From NCBI RefSeq assembly GCF_902491285.1, contig NZ_CABUHK010000061.1, positions 1 to 35,652 on the forward strand: DNA of 35,652 nt. The letters are read 5' to 3'. Each line of letters begins with the position of its first letter. Positions within the stretch are counted from its first letter, which is position 1. The DNA is from an uncultured Bacteroides sp. GTDB lineage: Bacteria; Bacteroidota; Bacteroidia; Bacteroidales; Bacteroidaceae. Made by a program: the position numbers and the translations under genes. A model generated the notes under the pieces. That model worked only from the letters and a program-made list of their open reading frames with translations. It searched no databases and was not told the origin of the DNA. Below, piece after piece: positions 17,397 to 25,460 of this stretch.

Positions 17397-19058
17397 ATGA
17401 AAAAGAATCTTATCATACATTTTATATTAGTATTGTTACTGAAAATAGGAGTAACAGGGTGTACCGAAGAGACTATCTCAATGAATGCGGACAGAATGCC
17501 TGACGAGACGGCTATGGATAATATTGCAGGTGTCCTGCGTAACACAACTACATTGACTAATAAAGCATTTATTGAGTTGACGGAAGGGGACGAATCTGCC
17601 ACAGAGGAAATATTCTATTCACTGTCACAATCAGCCGGAAGCAGGTTGACTGTCACAGCCGTTGTAAACGAGAAGCTTGTAGAAGGTTATAATGAGGAAA
17701 ACAATTCTAAATTGAATACATTGCCGGCTGGGAATGTGCAGTTCGAAAATGGCGGAGTTCTTTTAATAGATGCTGGAGAACAAAAATCTGCCAAAATCAA
17801 ATTTACTATATCCACAGCTGGACTGAATACTGATACTCCATATCTTTTGCCATTAACTATGGAAGAAATACCTACAGGAGTAAAGGTGGATACTAAGAAA
17901 CAGGTGCTTTATTATATTGTGAATATTCGGAAAAGAATAACGACTTGTTATCCTAATAACCAGTATGAACAAATAGATATGCCGCCAATGCTACCTGATG
18001 CATTTGTTGTTTTCTATGTGAATACTTCAACTTATCAACCGTTGATAGCTGATGTTTATGGAATTCAAAAAATTAATCAGATAGATTATACTCAAACTTT
18101 ACATAATATAGGTAGTATCGTGAATCTACGAATTGTGACAATGGACTATGAGTCTGCAACAGGACGTGCACTGCTCAATTTGAGTAGTGACATACGTGAT
18201 GTGTTGGAAAAGGCGGATAAGTTTATTCGTCCGCTTCAGGAACACGGACGTAAAGTATGTCTTAGCATTGAAAATGGTAATAAAGGATTTGGCTTTTGTA
18301 ATTTAAACGATATGCAGCTTGCAGATTTTGTTCAACAGGTGAAAAATGTGGTAGAACTTTATCGTTTGGATGGAATAAATCTTTGGGATAAAGTGAGTAC
18401 TTATAACAAGGAAGGTATGTTTGCTATGAATACAGTCTCTTATCCTAAACTAATAAAAGCATTGCGGGATGCACTTCCTGAAAAGTTGCTGACAGTTGTT
18501 GATAAAGGAGAAGCTACTGAATATTTCTATGATGTAAATCGATGTGGTGGCATTGAGGTAGGTAAATATATAGACTATGCGTGGCATGCGTATGATAGTG
18601 GAAAAGAAGTGGTACAGATTATAGAACCATGGGACGCAGAGCATCCTTATAGTGAATATACTCGTAAACCTATTGTAGGGCTGGCGCCGGAATGTTATGG
18701 AAGTCTGGTTATTCCATTATATGAAAAAGGAGAAAATCCTTTGAGAGATAAATCGCAATATAGGATGGTGGATTGGAAAATGAATAAACGTAAGAAAAAT
18801 AACATTGTTGTATATGCGTTTGATCTTACAGCCAATGAGCAAAATATGTATGAAGGAATGGTGAATGATATTGCGATAGGAGATGGCATTAACGCTATGA
18901 TGGATGATGGTGCTTATTGGGGGCAATCCATCTATCCTCCTTATGATTGGGGATTTATTTCCGGTGAGTATTCTTATACTTATAAACCATTGGACTGGCT
19001 TTTGCGCCAGATGTATAATGTGTATTCAAAAGGATGGGTACGTCCGTCCGGAATGTGA
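17397..19058 (+). CDS. DUF1735 plus inactive GH18-like lipoprotein
   Basis: This 553-residue lipoprotein has a signal ending VTGC (Cys at about 22, followed by TEET). The first half (about 40-175) resembles the DUF1735 beta-sandwich found at the N-terminus of Bacteroides GH18 endoglycosidases (YLLPLTMEEIPTG, KKQVLYYIVNIRK). The second half is GH18-like: VCLSIENGNKGFGFCNL, then YRLDGINLWDKVS at the catalytic strand (about 321-333), then VDKGEA. The motif is DGINLWDK instead of DGxDxDxE, so Asp-Asp-Glu are missing and hydrolysis is improbable. It is likely a surface binding protein that keeps the sugar-binding cleft. Domain order matches active enzymes, suggesting it arose from one by loss of catalysis. 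Confidence 0.75.
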   Translation: MKKNLIIHFILVLLLKIGVTGCTEETISMNADRMPDETAMDNIAGVLRNTTTLTNKAFIELTEGDESATEEIFYSLSQSAGSRLTVTAVVNEKLVEGYNEENNSKLNTLPAGNVQFENGGVLLIDAGEQKSAKIKFTISTAGLNTDTPYLLPLTMEEIPTGVKVDTKKQVLYYIVNIRKRITTCYPNNQYEQIDMPPMLPDAFVVFYVNTSTYQPLIADVYGIQKINQIDYTQTLHNIGSIVNLRIVTMDYESATGRALLNLSSDIRDVLEKADKFIRPLQEHGRKVCLSIENGNKGFGFCNLNDMQLADFVQQVKNVVELYRLDGINLWDKVSTYNKEGMFAMNTVSYPKLIKALRDALPEKLLTVVDKGEATEYFYDVNRCGGIEVGKYIDYAWHAYDSGKEVVQIIEPWDAEHPYSEYTRKPIVGLAPECYGSLVIPLYEKGENPLRDKSQYRMVDWKMNKRKKNNIVVYAFDLTANEQNMYEGMVNDIAIGDGINAMMDDGAYWGQSIYPPYDWGFISGEYSYTYKPLDWLLRQMYNVYSKGWVRPSGM

Positions 19059-19116
19059 GAAGATAGATCTTGAAACTAAGATACAATGAGTCTGATAATT
19101 CAAAACAAAGAATATA

Positions 19117-20337
19117 ATGAAAATAGAGAACAATTGTTTGATCATAGTCTTCCTGTTATTAATAACAGGTTGTGACAACAAAGATTATAGTAAGGAATCT
19201 CCTTTTGGTAATAGTGTATATATTGATGCGGCGAAAGTGAAGGATATAGCTAATTTTACATTTAATAATCTTAAACAGGATGGACAGCAACAGATTTCTG
19301 CTGTACTGGCATATCCTGCCGAACAGGATATAGATGTCAGTTTTCGGACAGATCCTTCATTGATAAGTTATTATAATGCACGTTTAGGGAATAATTATGC
19401 AATGTTGGATGCTAAGTATTATAAGTTTTCTACCCAGCACGTTGTCATTCCTAAAGGAAATGTAGATTCAGAAATGGTCACTATTGAATTTTCCAACCTG
19501 ATAGACTTGGATATTGACACTAGCTTTCTATTACCTGTTACTATTGGAGAAGCATCAGGAGGGATGAGTATATTGGGCGGATCTAAAAATATCTGTTACA
19601 TAGTGCGTCGTTCCAGTGCTATAACTACTGCTGTCAGTCTTGCTAACAATTATTTTGAGATACCGGGATTTGTTGCCGGTAGTCCTACTGCTAATGTAGT
19701 AAACGGATTGAAGCAACTTACTTTCGAAGCTGTTGTTCGAGTGAATAGATTTGATCCTCTTACCGAAATCTCATCCATTATGGGTATTGAGCAATATTGT
19801 TTGTTACGTTTTGGTGATTCTGGCTTTCCTAGACAGCAATTGCAATTTGCGGCTAATGAAATGAAATTTCCAAATGCTAATGATGGTAAGCTGTTGCAAC
19901 CTGGTGAGTGGTATCATGTTGCCGTTACTTATGACACAGAGACAAAGGCTGCTATTATGTATGTAGATGGCAAAGAGCAGAGCCGCGTTGACGATTACGG
20001 AAATGGGGAAGCCATAAACCTTGGAAAACAGAAGAAAGGAGACTTTATGTTTAAGATAGGACACTCTTATGGAGACCCCGACGATATGAGTCGGCAATTA
20101 AATGGAGAGATTTGTGAAGTACGTATATGGAATGTGCTCCGTTCACAAGAAGAGATTTACAGGAATATGTATGATGTTGATCCCCGAACTACTGGTTTGA
20201 AAGCTTACTGGAAGTTCAACGAAGGTAAAGGAAATAACATTGCAAAAGACTTGACCGGTAATGGAAATGATGCTGTGGCTTATACAACTGCTATATGGCC
20301 GGAGGGGATTGAAGTACCGCAGAAAAATAAAGAGTAG
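19117..20337 (+). CDS. DUF1735-LamG/concanavalin-like lipoprotein
   Basis: This 406-residue lipoprotein has a signal ending LITGC (Cys at about 19, then DNKDY). The N-terminal part (about 30-170) has DUF1735-like features (ISAVLAYPAEQDIDVSFRTD; VVIPKGNVDSEMVTIEF; SFLLPVTI). The C-terminal half is a LamG/concanavalin-type jelly roll (about 195-395; LTFEAVVRVNRF, PGEWYHVAVTYD, MYVDGKEQ, GEICEVRIWNVLRSQEEI, LKAYWKFNEGKGN). Such LamG domains bind glycans or proteins. It is the last gene of the locus and is followed within 40 bases by a strong terminator. A surface binding role for glycoproteins or released glycans is inferred; no catalytic residues are recognised. Confidence 0.8.
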   Translation: MKIENNCLIIVFLLLITGCDNKDYSKESPFGNSVYIDAAKVKDIANFTFNNLKQDGQQQISAVLAYPAEQDIDVSFRTDPSLISYYNARLGNNYAMLDAKYYKFSTQHVVIPKGNVDSEMVTIEFSNLIDLDIDTSFLLPVTIGEASGGMSILGGSKNICYIVRRSSAITTAVSLANNYFEIPGFVAGSPTANVVNGLKQLTFEAVVRVNRFDPLTEISSIMGIEQYCLLRFGDSGFPRQQLQFAANEMKFPNANDGKLLQPGEWYHVAVTYDTETKAAIMYVDGKEQSRVDDYGNGEAINLGKQKKGDFMFKIGHSYGDPDDMSRQLNGEICEVRIWNVLRSQEEIYRNMYDVDPRTTGLKAYWKFNEGKGNNIAKDLTGNGNDAVAYTTAIWPEGIEVPQKNKE

Positions 20338-20376
20338 CTTTCGGGAATAATATCTTGAAATGAAATTAGTGCAAAT

Positions 20377-20417
20377 AAATCACCTTTGTTACATTGTGTT
20401 TCAAAGGTGATTTTTCT
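20377..20417 (+). terminator. Strong intrinsic terminator of the GH18/SusCD operon
   Basis: AAATCACCTTTG (20377-20388) pairs perfectly with CAAAGGTGATTT (20402-20413) over a 13-base loop, followed by a T-run ending TTCT. It lies 40 bases after the last stop codon of the locus. Confidence 0.85.
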
Positions 20418-20503
20418 GTTTAGATTCAATTCTTTAAAATATCAGTCATTTTATCTTAGGCGATATATAATGTGCATTTGCTATAAGAATAATGCTTGGT
20501 GCT

Positions 20504-20534
20504 TTGGTTTTCTCGGATTTTATGTTCACCTTTG
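20504..20534 (+). promoter_or_regulatory. Promoter of the first structured RNA
   Basis: TTGG (20504-20507), 19 bases, CACCTTTG (20527-20534). The same TTGG/19/box arrangement, with the same distance to GCATTACA, stands before the second RNA. One base of the -7 box departs from TAnnTTTG. Confidence 0.6.
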
Positions 20535-20537
20535 TAT

Positions 20538-20735
20538 TGCATTACAATATTTAAGTCGTTTATATGTCTTAGGAGATCCTTAGTTGTCGTCAGTTGCAGG
20601 TATATATATACTTTGCAGTTAATGATAGTACGGCTCTGTGTTCCTCGTGTGGTAGGTTAATTACCCCACTCATATCCTAGGCTGCGGCTAATAGATTTGT
20701 AATGCAGCGGGGGATCAGGGTCGTATCTTTTTATT
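20538..20735 (+). ncRNA. Structured RNA 1 of a tandem pair (family not identified)
   Basis: The predicted RNA is about 198 nt. It begins UGCAUUACAA (20538-20547), which is exactly complementary to UUGUAAUGCA (20697-20706) near the 3' end. The 3' domain is closed by TACGGCTCTG (20629-20638) with CAGGGTCGTA (20716-20725), ten pairs with two G-U, and is followed by TCTTTTTATT. Inside are a CCTCG/CGGGG helix, a GTGG..CCAC hairpin and a C(TGCG)G tetraloop after the conserved CCTAGGC. The middle holds an AGGA/TCCT hairpin and an AT-rich hairpin around 20600-20620. The whole layout is repeated in the next RNA with compensating changes. No credible protein is encoded. I do not recognise the family; 6S or Bacteroidales-specific motifs should be tested. 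Confidence 0.7.
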
Positions 20736-20786
20736 GATATTTTTATATACCATTCTGTATTATTTTATAATAAAACATTGATTTTA

Positions 20787-20817
20787 TTGGCTTTATAAGG
20801 AAATAGTCTTATCTTTG
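20787..20817 (+). promoter_or_regulatory. Promoter of the second structured RNA
   Basis: TTGG (20787-20790), exactly 19 bases, TATCTTTG (20810-20817), a full -7 match. Transcription should begin near 20821-20823, at the start of GGCATTACAT. Confidence 0.75.
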
Positions 20818-20820
20818 TAG

Positions 20821-21015
20821 GGCATTACATGTCTATTTTGCCGACTGGAAGCCAAGGAGCCTTTAGTCGTAAACGACTACGAACATATTAAAAATATGTT
20901 CGTAGTTTCGCGATATTACGGTTCTGTCCCCGTGTGGAGGGTTAATGCCCCCACTGTATCCTAGGCTTCGGCATAGATATGTAATGCAACGGGTCAGCAG
21001 GACCGTATTTTCTTA
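20821..21015 (+). ncRNA. Structured RNA 2 of a tandem pair (family not identified)
   Basis: The predicted RNA is about 195 nt. GCATTACAT (20822-20830) is exactly complementary to ATGTAATGC (20979-20987). TACGGTTCTG (20917-20926) pairs with CAGGACCGTA (20998-21007) and is followed by TTTTCTTAT. Inside are CCCG/CGGG, a GTGGAGGG/CCCCCAC hairpin and C(TTCG)G after CCTAGGC. Upstream lies a perfect 13-bp hairpin (20877-20889 with 20893-20905). AGTCGT (20865-20870) can pair with ACGACT (20873-20878), overlapping that hairpin, or its AGTCG part with CGACT (20842-20846), so competing folds exist. The 5' to 3' pairing enters the loop of the closed 3' domain and would make a pseudoknot. No reading frame follows on the same strand, so a stand-alone RNA is more likely than a riboswitch. 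Confidence 0.75.
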
Positions 21016-21036
21016 TAATTGATCTAGAAAACTTGA

Positions 21037-21084
21037 CTCTGTAAAGACCCTGTAAATGACCTCGCAAATGACCTTGTAAATGGG
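21037..21084. repeat. Four tandem 12-bp repeats
   Basis: The units CTCTGTAAAGAC, CCTGTAAATGAC, CTCGCAAATGAC and CTTGTAAATGGG lie end to end. The consensus is close to CTTGTAAATGAC. They follow the second structured RNA by about 20 bases. No role is evident. Confidence 0.7.
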
Positions 21085-21335
21085 GGGATTTAGCAATATG
21101 ACTATTATTTTATGTATCGCTTATCGTATTGATTGAGTAATGAAGCGTGCGATATGGTTTAATAATTATGGCAGAGTACAATTCTAAAAGTTATGTTTTG
21201 GCGTTCGGGATAAAACTCTTTTTCCTCTAACTGAACTATCTGAAAAATTCAGATAGTTGCATATTATTATACTTCTTCTGATTTGTAATAATGGAAGTTT
21301 TTATCTTTCTGTATACTAATCTATGTGTTGACTTC
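21085..21335. other. Intergenic region with a perfect 11-bp hairpin
   Basis: AACTATCTGAA (21234-21244) and TTCAGATAGTT (21248-21258) form a perfect stem with an AAA loop. It lies between the RNA pair and the 3' end of the helicase gene and may help end transcription from either side, although neither strand has a good T-run. Nothing else was recognised in this stretch. Confidence 0.45.
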
Positions 21336-24110
21336 CTATTGTAAATGCAATGCTTCGTTTAACTTATCTACAATAACTTTCTTCTCATTACTACCAATAG
21401 TAGACAATCTCACCAACGGAATACCATACAACTCCAATATATGATCCTTTTTAACATCACGTTCCGCCTGCCTTGTCCCAGATTTATGATACATATAACC
21501 GTCCGTCTCAATAGCCAATACCGGTTGTTTACTCACACGATTATAAATCAGAAAGTCGATATGGGTATTAATATTTGCAGCATATTTGCTCTCTTCAGCA
21601 TTTAGCAGAGAATAGTCCTGAATCAACATATAAAGAGGTAAATGGCAAATGATATTCAAATGACGCATATTGATGTTCTCTTGCAGAATGTCTTCTATCA
21701 AGGCGAAAGTCAGATTCTCGGAATCATATTCGGATATTTTCTTATGTTTCTTTAAATAGGCGATTCGGGCATCCGTATATTGTTCGTATAGATAATCGAA
21801 TATGGAATGAATCTTACTGGCGATGACTGTACCGTTATTGTATTCGATGTAGGCAATCAGGTCGCTGATATTACAATCTTTGGGCTGTTCGTTTCCTGAT
21901 ACGACCAGATAGAACTGCTGTTTGGCCCGGGAAACTGCGGCATTCAGCAGATTCGGATCATCGGAAAAGGACGTGATGGTGTCATCGACCGTAGTCATAA
22001 TGATAGCATCCTTCTCTCTTCCCTGAAACTTATGGACTGTTGCTACATCAATACTTTCTTCAAGTGCGGATTTAACGGCATTTACTTGCTTGTTATATGG
22101 GGCAATGACACCTATCTCATCCGTATCATAGGATAGGGCAGGTAACACTTCTTCTTTGATAACATCTATTTCCCGTTGATTCAGATGGCTGCGGGAATGG
22201 TTGCCTTTGGCGGTTCTTATGGCACGGATTACGTCCTTTTCTCCTTTATCACGTGTCATGATAACAAGATTTCCGCCATAAAATTTCTGATTGCAGAAGT
22301 TGATGATTTTAGGGTGGCAACGATAATGCTCCCGTAATAAAGTCTGCGGTACATTCGGAATCACTTTGCAGACAGATTGCAGGAAACTCATACGGGCACA
22401 ATCATATTCTGCCTTAATCAGACATGCGTTAGCGATAAAGTCCAGCTTTTCCTTGTTTTCTTCCGTGACTACATTGGGGAGCTGCATAGTATCGCCGACA
22501 ATGATTGCATTTTTAGCGCATGACAATGCCAAAGCACCTGTTTCTACCGAAACCTGTGAAGCTTCATCCATAATCAGATAATCATATACGGTATCCCGAT
22601 GCAGGCTACTTAATGATGAAAATGTAGTGCTTAGTATAATCGGATACTCCTTCTGTACTTCCCGCCAATTATCTTTCAGGTCTTCTAAAGTAAAGACTGG
22701 TTTGTCATGATTATTACCATAAGTATGGAATAACTTGTTTTTCAGATATTTCATCGATGCATCAGCCATTTGCTTAGCCATTTCCACCGCATCTTTGTTG
22801 GCTAGTTCCTTTTCTAATGTATCTATCTCAACTTCCAGTTCTGAATGTTTTGTCTGGTAGAATAAGATTTGGAAGTCAGCGATAATCGAGGTCATCTCCC
22901 GCTTATAGAAATTCTTGTCGGGGATTTCACAAACCGTTTTACTTTTGAATCTGAAGAACAGCCATTTCAACCGTTGTATAAAAGCTGAGATTCCTCGGAA
23001 ACTTGATGTCTGCTCTTTTTCCGCAAATTGTTGACATTCGTTCCATAAGTTCAGAAGAGCGGCAGATTTGGAGTTTCCACGTAGTTTTATAGCAGATTCT
23101 TTAGTGCCGAATTCTTGCAGGTAATGCTGCCATTCTATTTTCAAGGCTTGTATTTCCTGTCTTGCCATGGCAAGACGTTCCTGTTTGGAAAATATGCTTT
23201 TGAGTTCTTCCGTTTGATGATGTATCTTATCGAGAAACAAGGGCTGATCGGCTTCCGCATTATGCCACGATTCGAAATTCTCCGGATATTGTTTTTCTTC
23301 TTGAGTCTCTATGAATTTCTCTTTGTTGGCTGTGCTGCCGAGCAATGCAACGATAAATCCCATATCGTATTTGGATAACTTCTCAAGTACATTTACAATG
23401 GCGGAGTTATTATTAGATACAACCTGAACAGTTTTGCCACGCACCAGAATATTGGCGATAATATTCAGGATAGTCTGCGTCTTTCCGGTTCCCGGCGGAC
23501 CTTGTACAACACTTATCTGGTTCTCAAAAGCTGTCTGGACTGCCTTTTGTTGGCTGGCATTACAACCGAAAGGGAAAATCAGGGTCGATGTATTTTGAGT
23601 CTGCAATTTATACTTTTGAGGATTCAAATATACGGCAATAGCCCTGTCATCCGCGATAAAGTTTATCTTTTCATATTGTTTAGCCAGTAGTTTCGTACCG
23701 TCGTCAGCTTTCAGTTCATTCACCTCCGCTACTTTTTTCAAATATCCGAATATGTCTTTTGAACAAGTTTCTGCCAGGCATGATCTTATGATTTGTAAAT
23801 CTTTACCTTTATAATCATACTCTTTCCCATTTTGGAAACGAATATGCCAGTAACTTTCCGAACCGCTCTTAAAAACGGATAGTGTCTCGATGTTTGATAA
23901 AGTTCTCTCTTTAGTGGCTATTTGATAATTGGCAGGATCCGGTTTGTCAGGATGAGTCAGCCAGATAACATTTTCTTCTTTGTAAGAATAGACGCTGGAA
24001 GAATTTCGGAATATGATGCTGTGATTGCCGTTATTATTCTGGCAACTCTCTATTTCGGCAGTCTTGATTTGACCTTTTATGATAATGAGATTTTCGGAAG
24101 TGTCTATCAT
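21336..24110 (-). CDS. Superfamily 1 (UPF1/DNA2-like) helicase with C-terminal nuclease-like domain
   Basis: This 924-residue protein has Walker A GPPGTGKT (204-211), the Walker B/motif II MDEASQVS (514-521), motif III-like VGDTMQLPNVV, motif IV-region LLREHYRCHP, motif V VATVHKFQGREKDAI and motif VI NAAVSRAKQQFY. About 300 residues separate Walker A and B and include a helical, charged, probably coiled-coil insertion (about 285-460). After the helicase core, a C-terminal region carries AIETDGYMYHKSG and ERDVKKDHILELYGIPLVRL, the signature of DUF2726/Vsr-type PD-(D/E)XK nuclease folds. It is therefore probably a helicase-nuclease acting on DNA or RNA. Similar fusions occur in phage-defence islands, but a defence role here is only a possibility. 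It is divergent from the alcohol dehydrogenase gene. Confidence 0.85.
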   Translation of the reverse strand: MIDTSENLIIIKGQIKTAEIESCQNNNGNHSIIFRNSSSVYSYKEENVIWLTHPDKPDPANYQIATKERTLSNIETLSVFKSGSESYWHIRFQNGKEYDYKGKDLQIIRSCLAETCSKDIFGYLKKVAEVNELKADDGTKLLAKQYEKINFIADDRAIAVYLNPQKYKLQTQNTSTLIFPFGCNASQQKAVQTAFENQISVVQGPPGTGKTQTILNIIANILVRGKTVQVVSNNNSAIVNVLEKLSKYDMGFIVALLGSTANKEKFIETQEEKQYPENFESWHNAEADQPLFLDKIHHQTEELKSIFSKQERLAMARQEIQALKIEWQHYLQEFGTKESAIKLRGNSKSAALLNLWNECQQFAEKEQTSSFRGISAFIQRLKWLFFRFKSKTVCEIPDKNFYKREMTSIIADFQILFYQTKHSELEVEIDTLEKELANKDAVEMAKQMADASMKYLKNKLFHTYGNNHDKPVFTLEDLKDNWREVQKEYPIILSTTFSSLSSLHRDTVYDYLIMDEASQVSVETGALALSCAKNAIIVGDTMQLPNVVTEENKEKLDFIANACLIKAEYDCARMSFLQSVCKVIPNVPQTLLREHYRCHPKIINFCNQKFYGGNLVIMTRDKGEKDVIRAIRTAKGNHSRSHLNQREIDVIKEEVLPALSYDTDEIGVIAPYNKQVNAVKSALEESIDVATVHKFQGREKDAIIMTTVDDTITSFSDDPNLLNAAVSRAKQQFYLVVSGNEQPKDCNISDLIAYIEYNNGTVIASKIHSIFDYLYEQYTDARIAYLKKHKKISEYDSENLTFALIEDILQENINMRHLNIICHLPLYMLIQDYSLLNAEESKYAANINTHIDFLIYNRVSKQPVLAIETDGYMYHKSGTRQAERDVKKDHILELYGIPLVRLSTIGSNEKKVIVDKLNEALHLQ

Positions 24111-24175
24111 AGGCTTATGGACGGATGTGATTAACTTGTGCTGATGTTCTTATTATTTATCGGTTATTTCGCAGC

Positions 24176-24207
24176 TAAAAGTAAGAGTAATTTCTTGAAT
24201 ACCCAAA
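24176..24207 (-). promoter_or_regulatory. Candidate promoter of the helicase gene
   Basis: On the minus strand TTTG (24207-24204), 20 bases, TACTTTTA (24183-24176). The -7 box has one mismatch at its last base. Start of transcription would be about 60 bases before ATG 24110. Confidence 0.5.
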
Positions 24208-24303
24208 ATAGAAGCAGAAAAAATGCAAAACTACTTTATCAGGTCGTTTATTGCTATTGGGTAAGGGGCGATTTCGTTTCATGTAATCGAATGTGATATA
24301 AGG

Positions 24304-24334
24304 TCTGTGTTTCCTGATGAAATCATTATCTTTG
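24304..24334 (+). promoter_or_regulatory. Promoter of the alcohol dehydrogenase gene
   Basis: TCTG (24304-24307), 19 bases, TATCTTTG (24327-24334), an exact -7 match, 37 bases before ATG 24372. Confidence 0.6.
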
Positions 24335-24371
24335 CAAGGGAATAGAACTATTAATTAACAAAGAGGATATA

Positions 24372-25406
24372 ATGCTTACATACACATACGTTGAACACGG
24401 AAAATTTGAATTACGGGAGAAGCCGAAACCGGAAATAATAGATTCACGGGATGCAATCGTGCGAGTGACTCTTGGCAGTATTTGTACCAGTGACCTTCAT
24501 ATCAAGCACGGCAGTGTGCCGCGTGCCATACCCGGAACGACAGTCGGGCATGAGATGGTAGGTATTGTAGAAGAGGTAGGGGCTGATGTCACCTCTGTCA
24601 AGCCCGGAGATAGGGTAACAGTGAATGTCGAAACTTTCTGCGGAGAGTGTTTCTTTTGCAAGCGGGGATATGTCAACAACTGTACTGACCCAAATGGCGG
24701 TTGGGCTTTGGGTTGCCGCATTGACGGCGGTCAGGCAGAATATGTCAGAGTTCCTTATGCTGACCAGGGACTGAACCGTATTCCTGATACAGTCAGTGAC
24801 GAACAGGCTTTGTTTGTGGGTGATGTGCTTGCGACAGGCTTTTGGGCGGCCCGTATCTCAGAGATTTCCGAAGATGATACTGTGCTTATTATTGGTGCCG
24901 GGCCTACCGGAATCTGTACTTTATTGTGTGTGATGTTGAAGAAACCGCGGCGTATCATTGTCTGCGAAAAGTCTCCTGAAAGAATCCGGTTCGTACGTGA
25001 ACATTATCCTGACGTATTGGTAGTGGAACCTGAAAACTGCAAGGATTTTGTGATTCAAAACAGTGAGCATGGTGGTGCTGATGTTGTTTTGGAGGTGGCT
25101 GGCAGTGAGGATACTTTTCGCTTGGCGTGGGAATGTGCCCGTCCCAATGCTATTGTGACTATTGTAGCTCTTTATGACGAGCCGCAACTGCTCCCTTTGC
25201 CTGATATGTATGGCAAGAACTTAATTTTTAAAACTGGCGGAGTCGACGGTTGTGACTGTGCGGAGATTCTAAATCTGATTGCAGAAGGCAAGATAGATAC
25301 TACTCCTCTTATTACGCACAGATTTCCACTCCATGAAATAGAGGAAGCCTATCGTGTCTTTGAGAACAGACTGGATGGCGTCATTAAGGTAGCTATTTAT
25401 AAATGA
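24372..25406 (+). CDS. Zinc-dependent alcohol dehydrogenase (MDR superfamily)
   Basis: This 344-residue enzyme has the two-domain MDR layout: a catalytic domain with zinc-ligand Cys38 and the GHE motif (His60, Glu61), a structural zinc loop with four cysteines (90, 93, 96, 104 in CGECFFCKRGYVNNC), and a Rossmann domain with GAGPTG (175-180). It should oxidise or reduce an alcohol/aldehyde or sugar alcohol with NAD(P). The substrate cannot be told; relatives include threonine, sorbitol and secondary alcohol dehydrogenases. It has its own promoter and is followed after 54 bases by the rRNA methylase gene on the same strand, with which it may share some transcript. Confidence 0.9.
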   Translation: MLTYTYVEHGKFELREKPKPEIIDSRDAIVRVTLGSICTSDLHIKHGSVPRAIPGTTVGHEMVGIVEEVGADVTSVKPGDRVTVNVETFCGECFFCKRGYVNNCTDPNGGWALGCRIDGGQAEYVRVPYADQGLNRIPDTVSDEQALFVGDVLATGFWAARISEISEDDTVLIIGAGPTGICTLLCVMLKKPRRIIVCEKSPERIRFVREHYPDVLVVEPENCKDFVIQNSEHGGADVVLEVAGSEDTFRLAWECARPNAIVTIVALYDEPQLLPLPDMYGKNLIFKTGGVDGCDCAEILNLIAEGKIDTTPLITHRFPLHEIEEAYRVFENRLDGVIKVAIYK

Positions 25407-25460
25407 CCTGTTCAGTGAATGAAATGCTCATATGTTTAATCGAAAGTAATAAATAATTGT

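Noticed and set aside
20386..20583. Open frame of 65 codons after the operon terminator
   Set aside because: It starts inside the terminator hairpin, is rich in aromatic residues and overlaps the promoter and 5' part of the first structured RNA, whose base-pairing explains the sequence better.
20538..21015. Retron or reverse-transcriptase-linked RNA
   Set aside because: The end-to-end complementarity recalls retron RNAs, but no reverse transcriptase gene is present and the two copies have independent promoters and terminators.
20821..21015. Riboswitch controlling a downstream gene
   Set aside because: The next gene is on the opposite strand and its 3' end faces the RNA, so there is no coding target in cis.
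21037..21084. CRISPR array
   Set aside because: The units are 12 bp, directly adjacent and have no spacers; no cas genes were seen.
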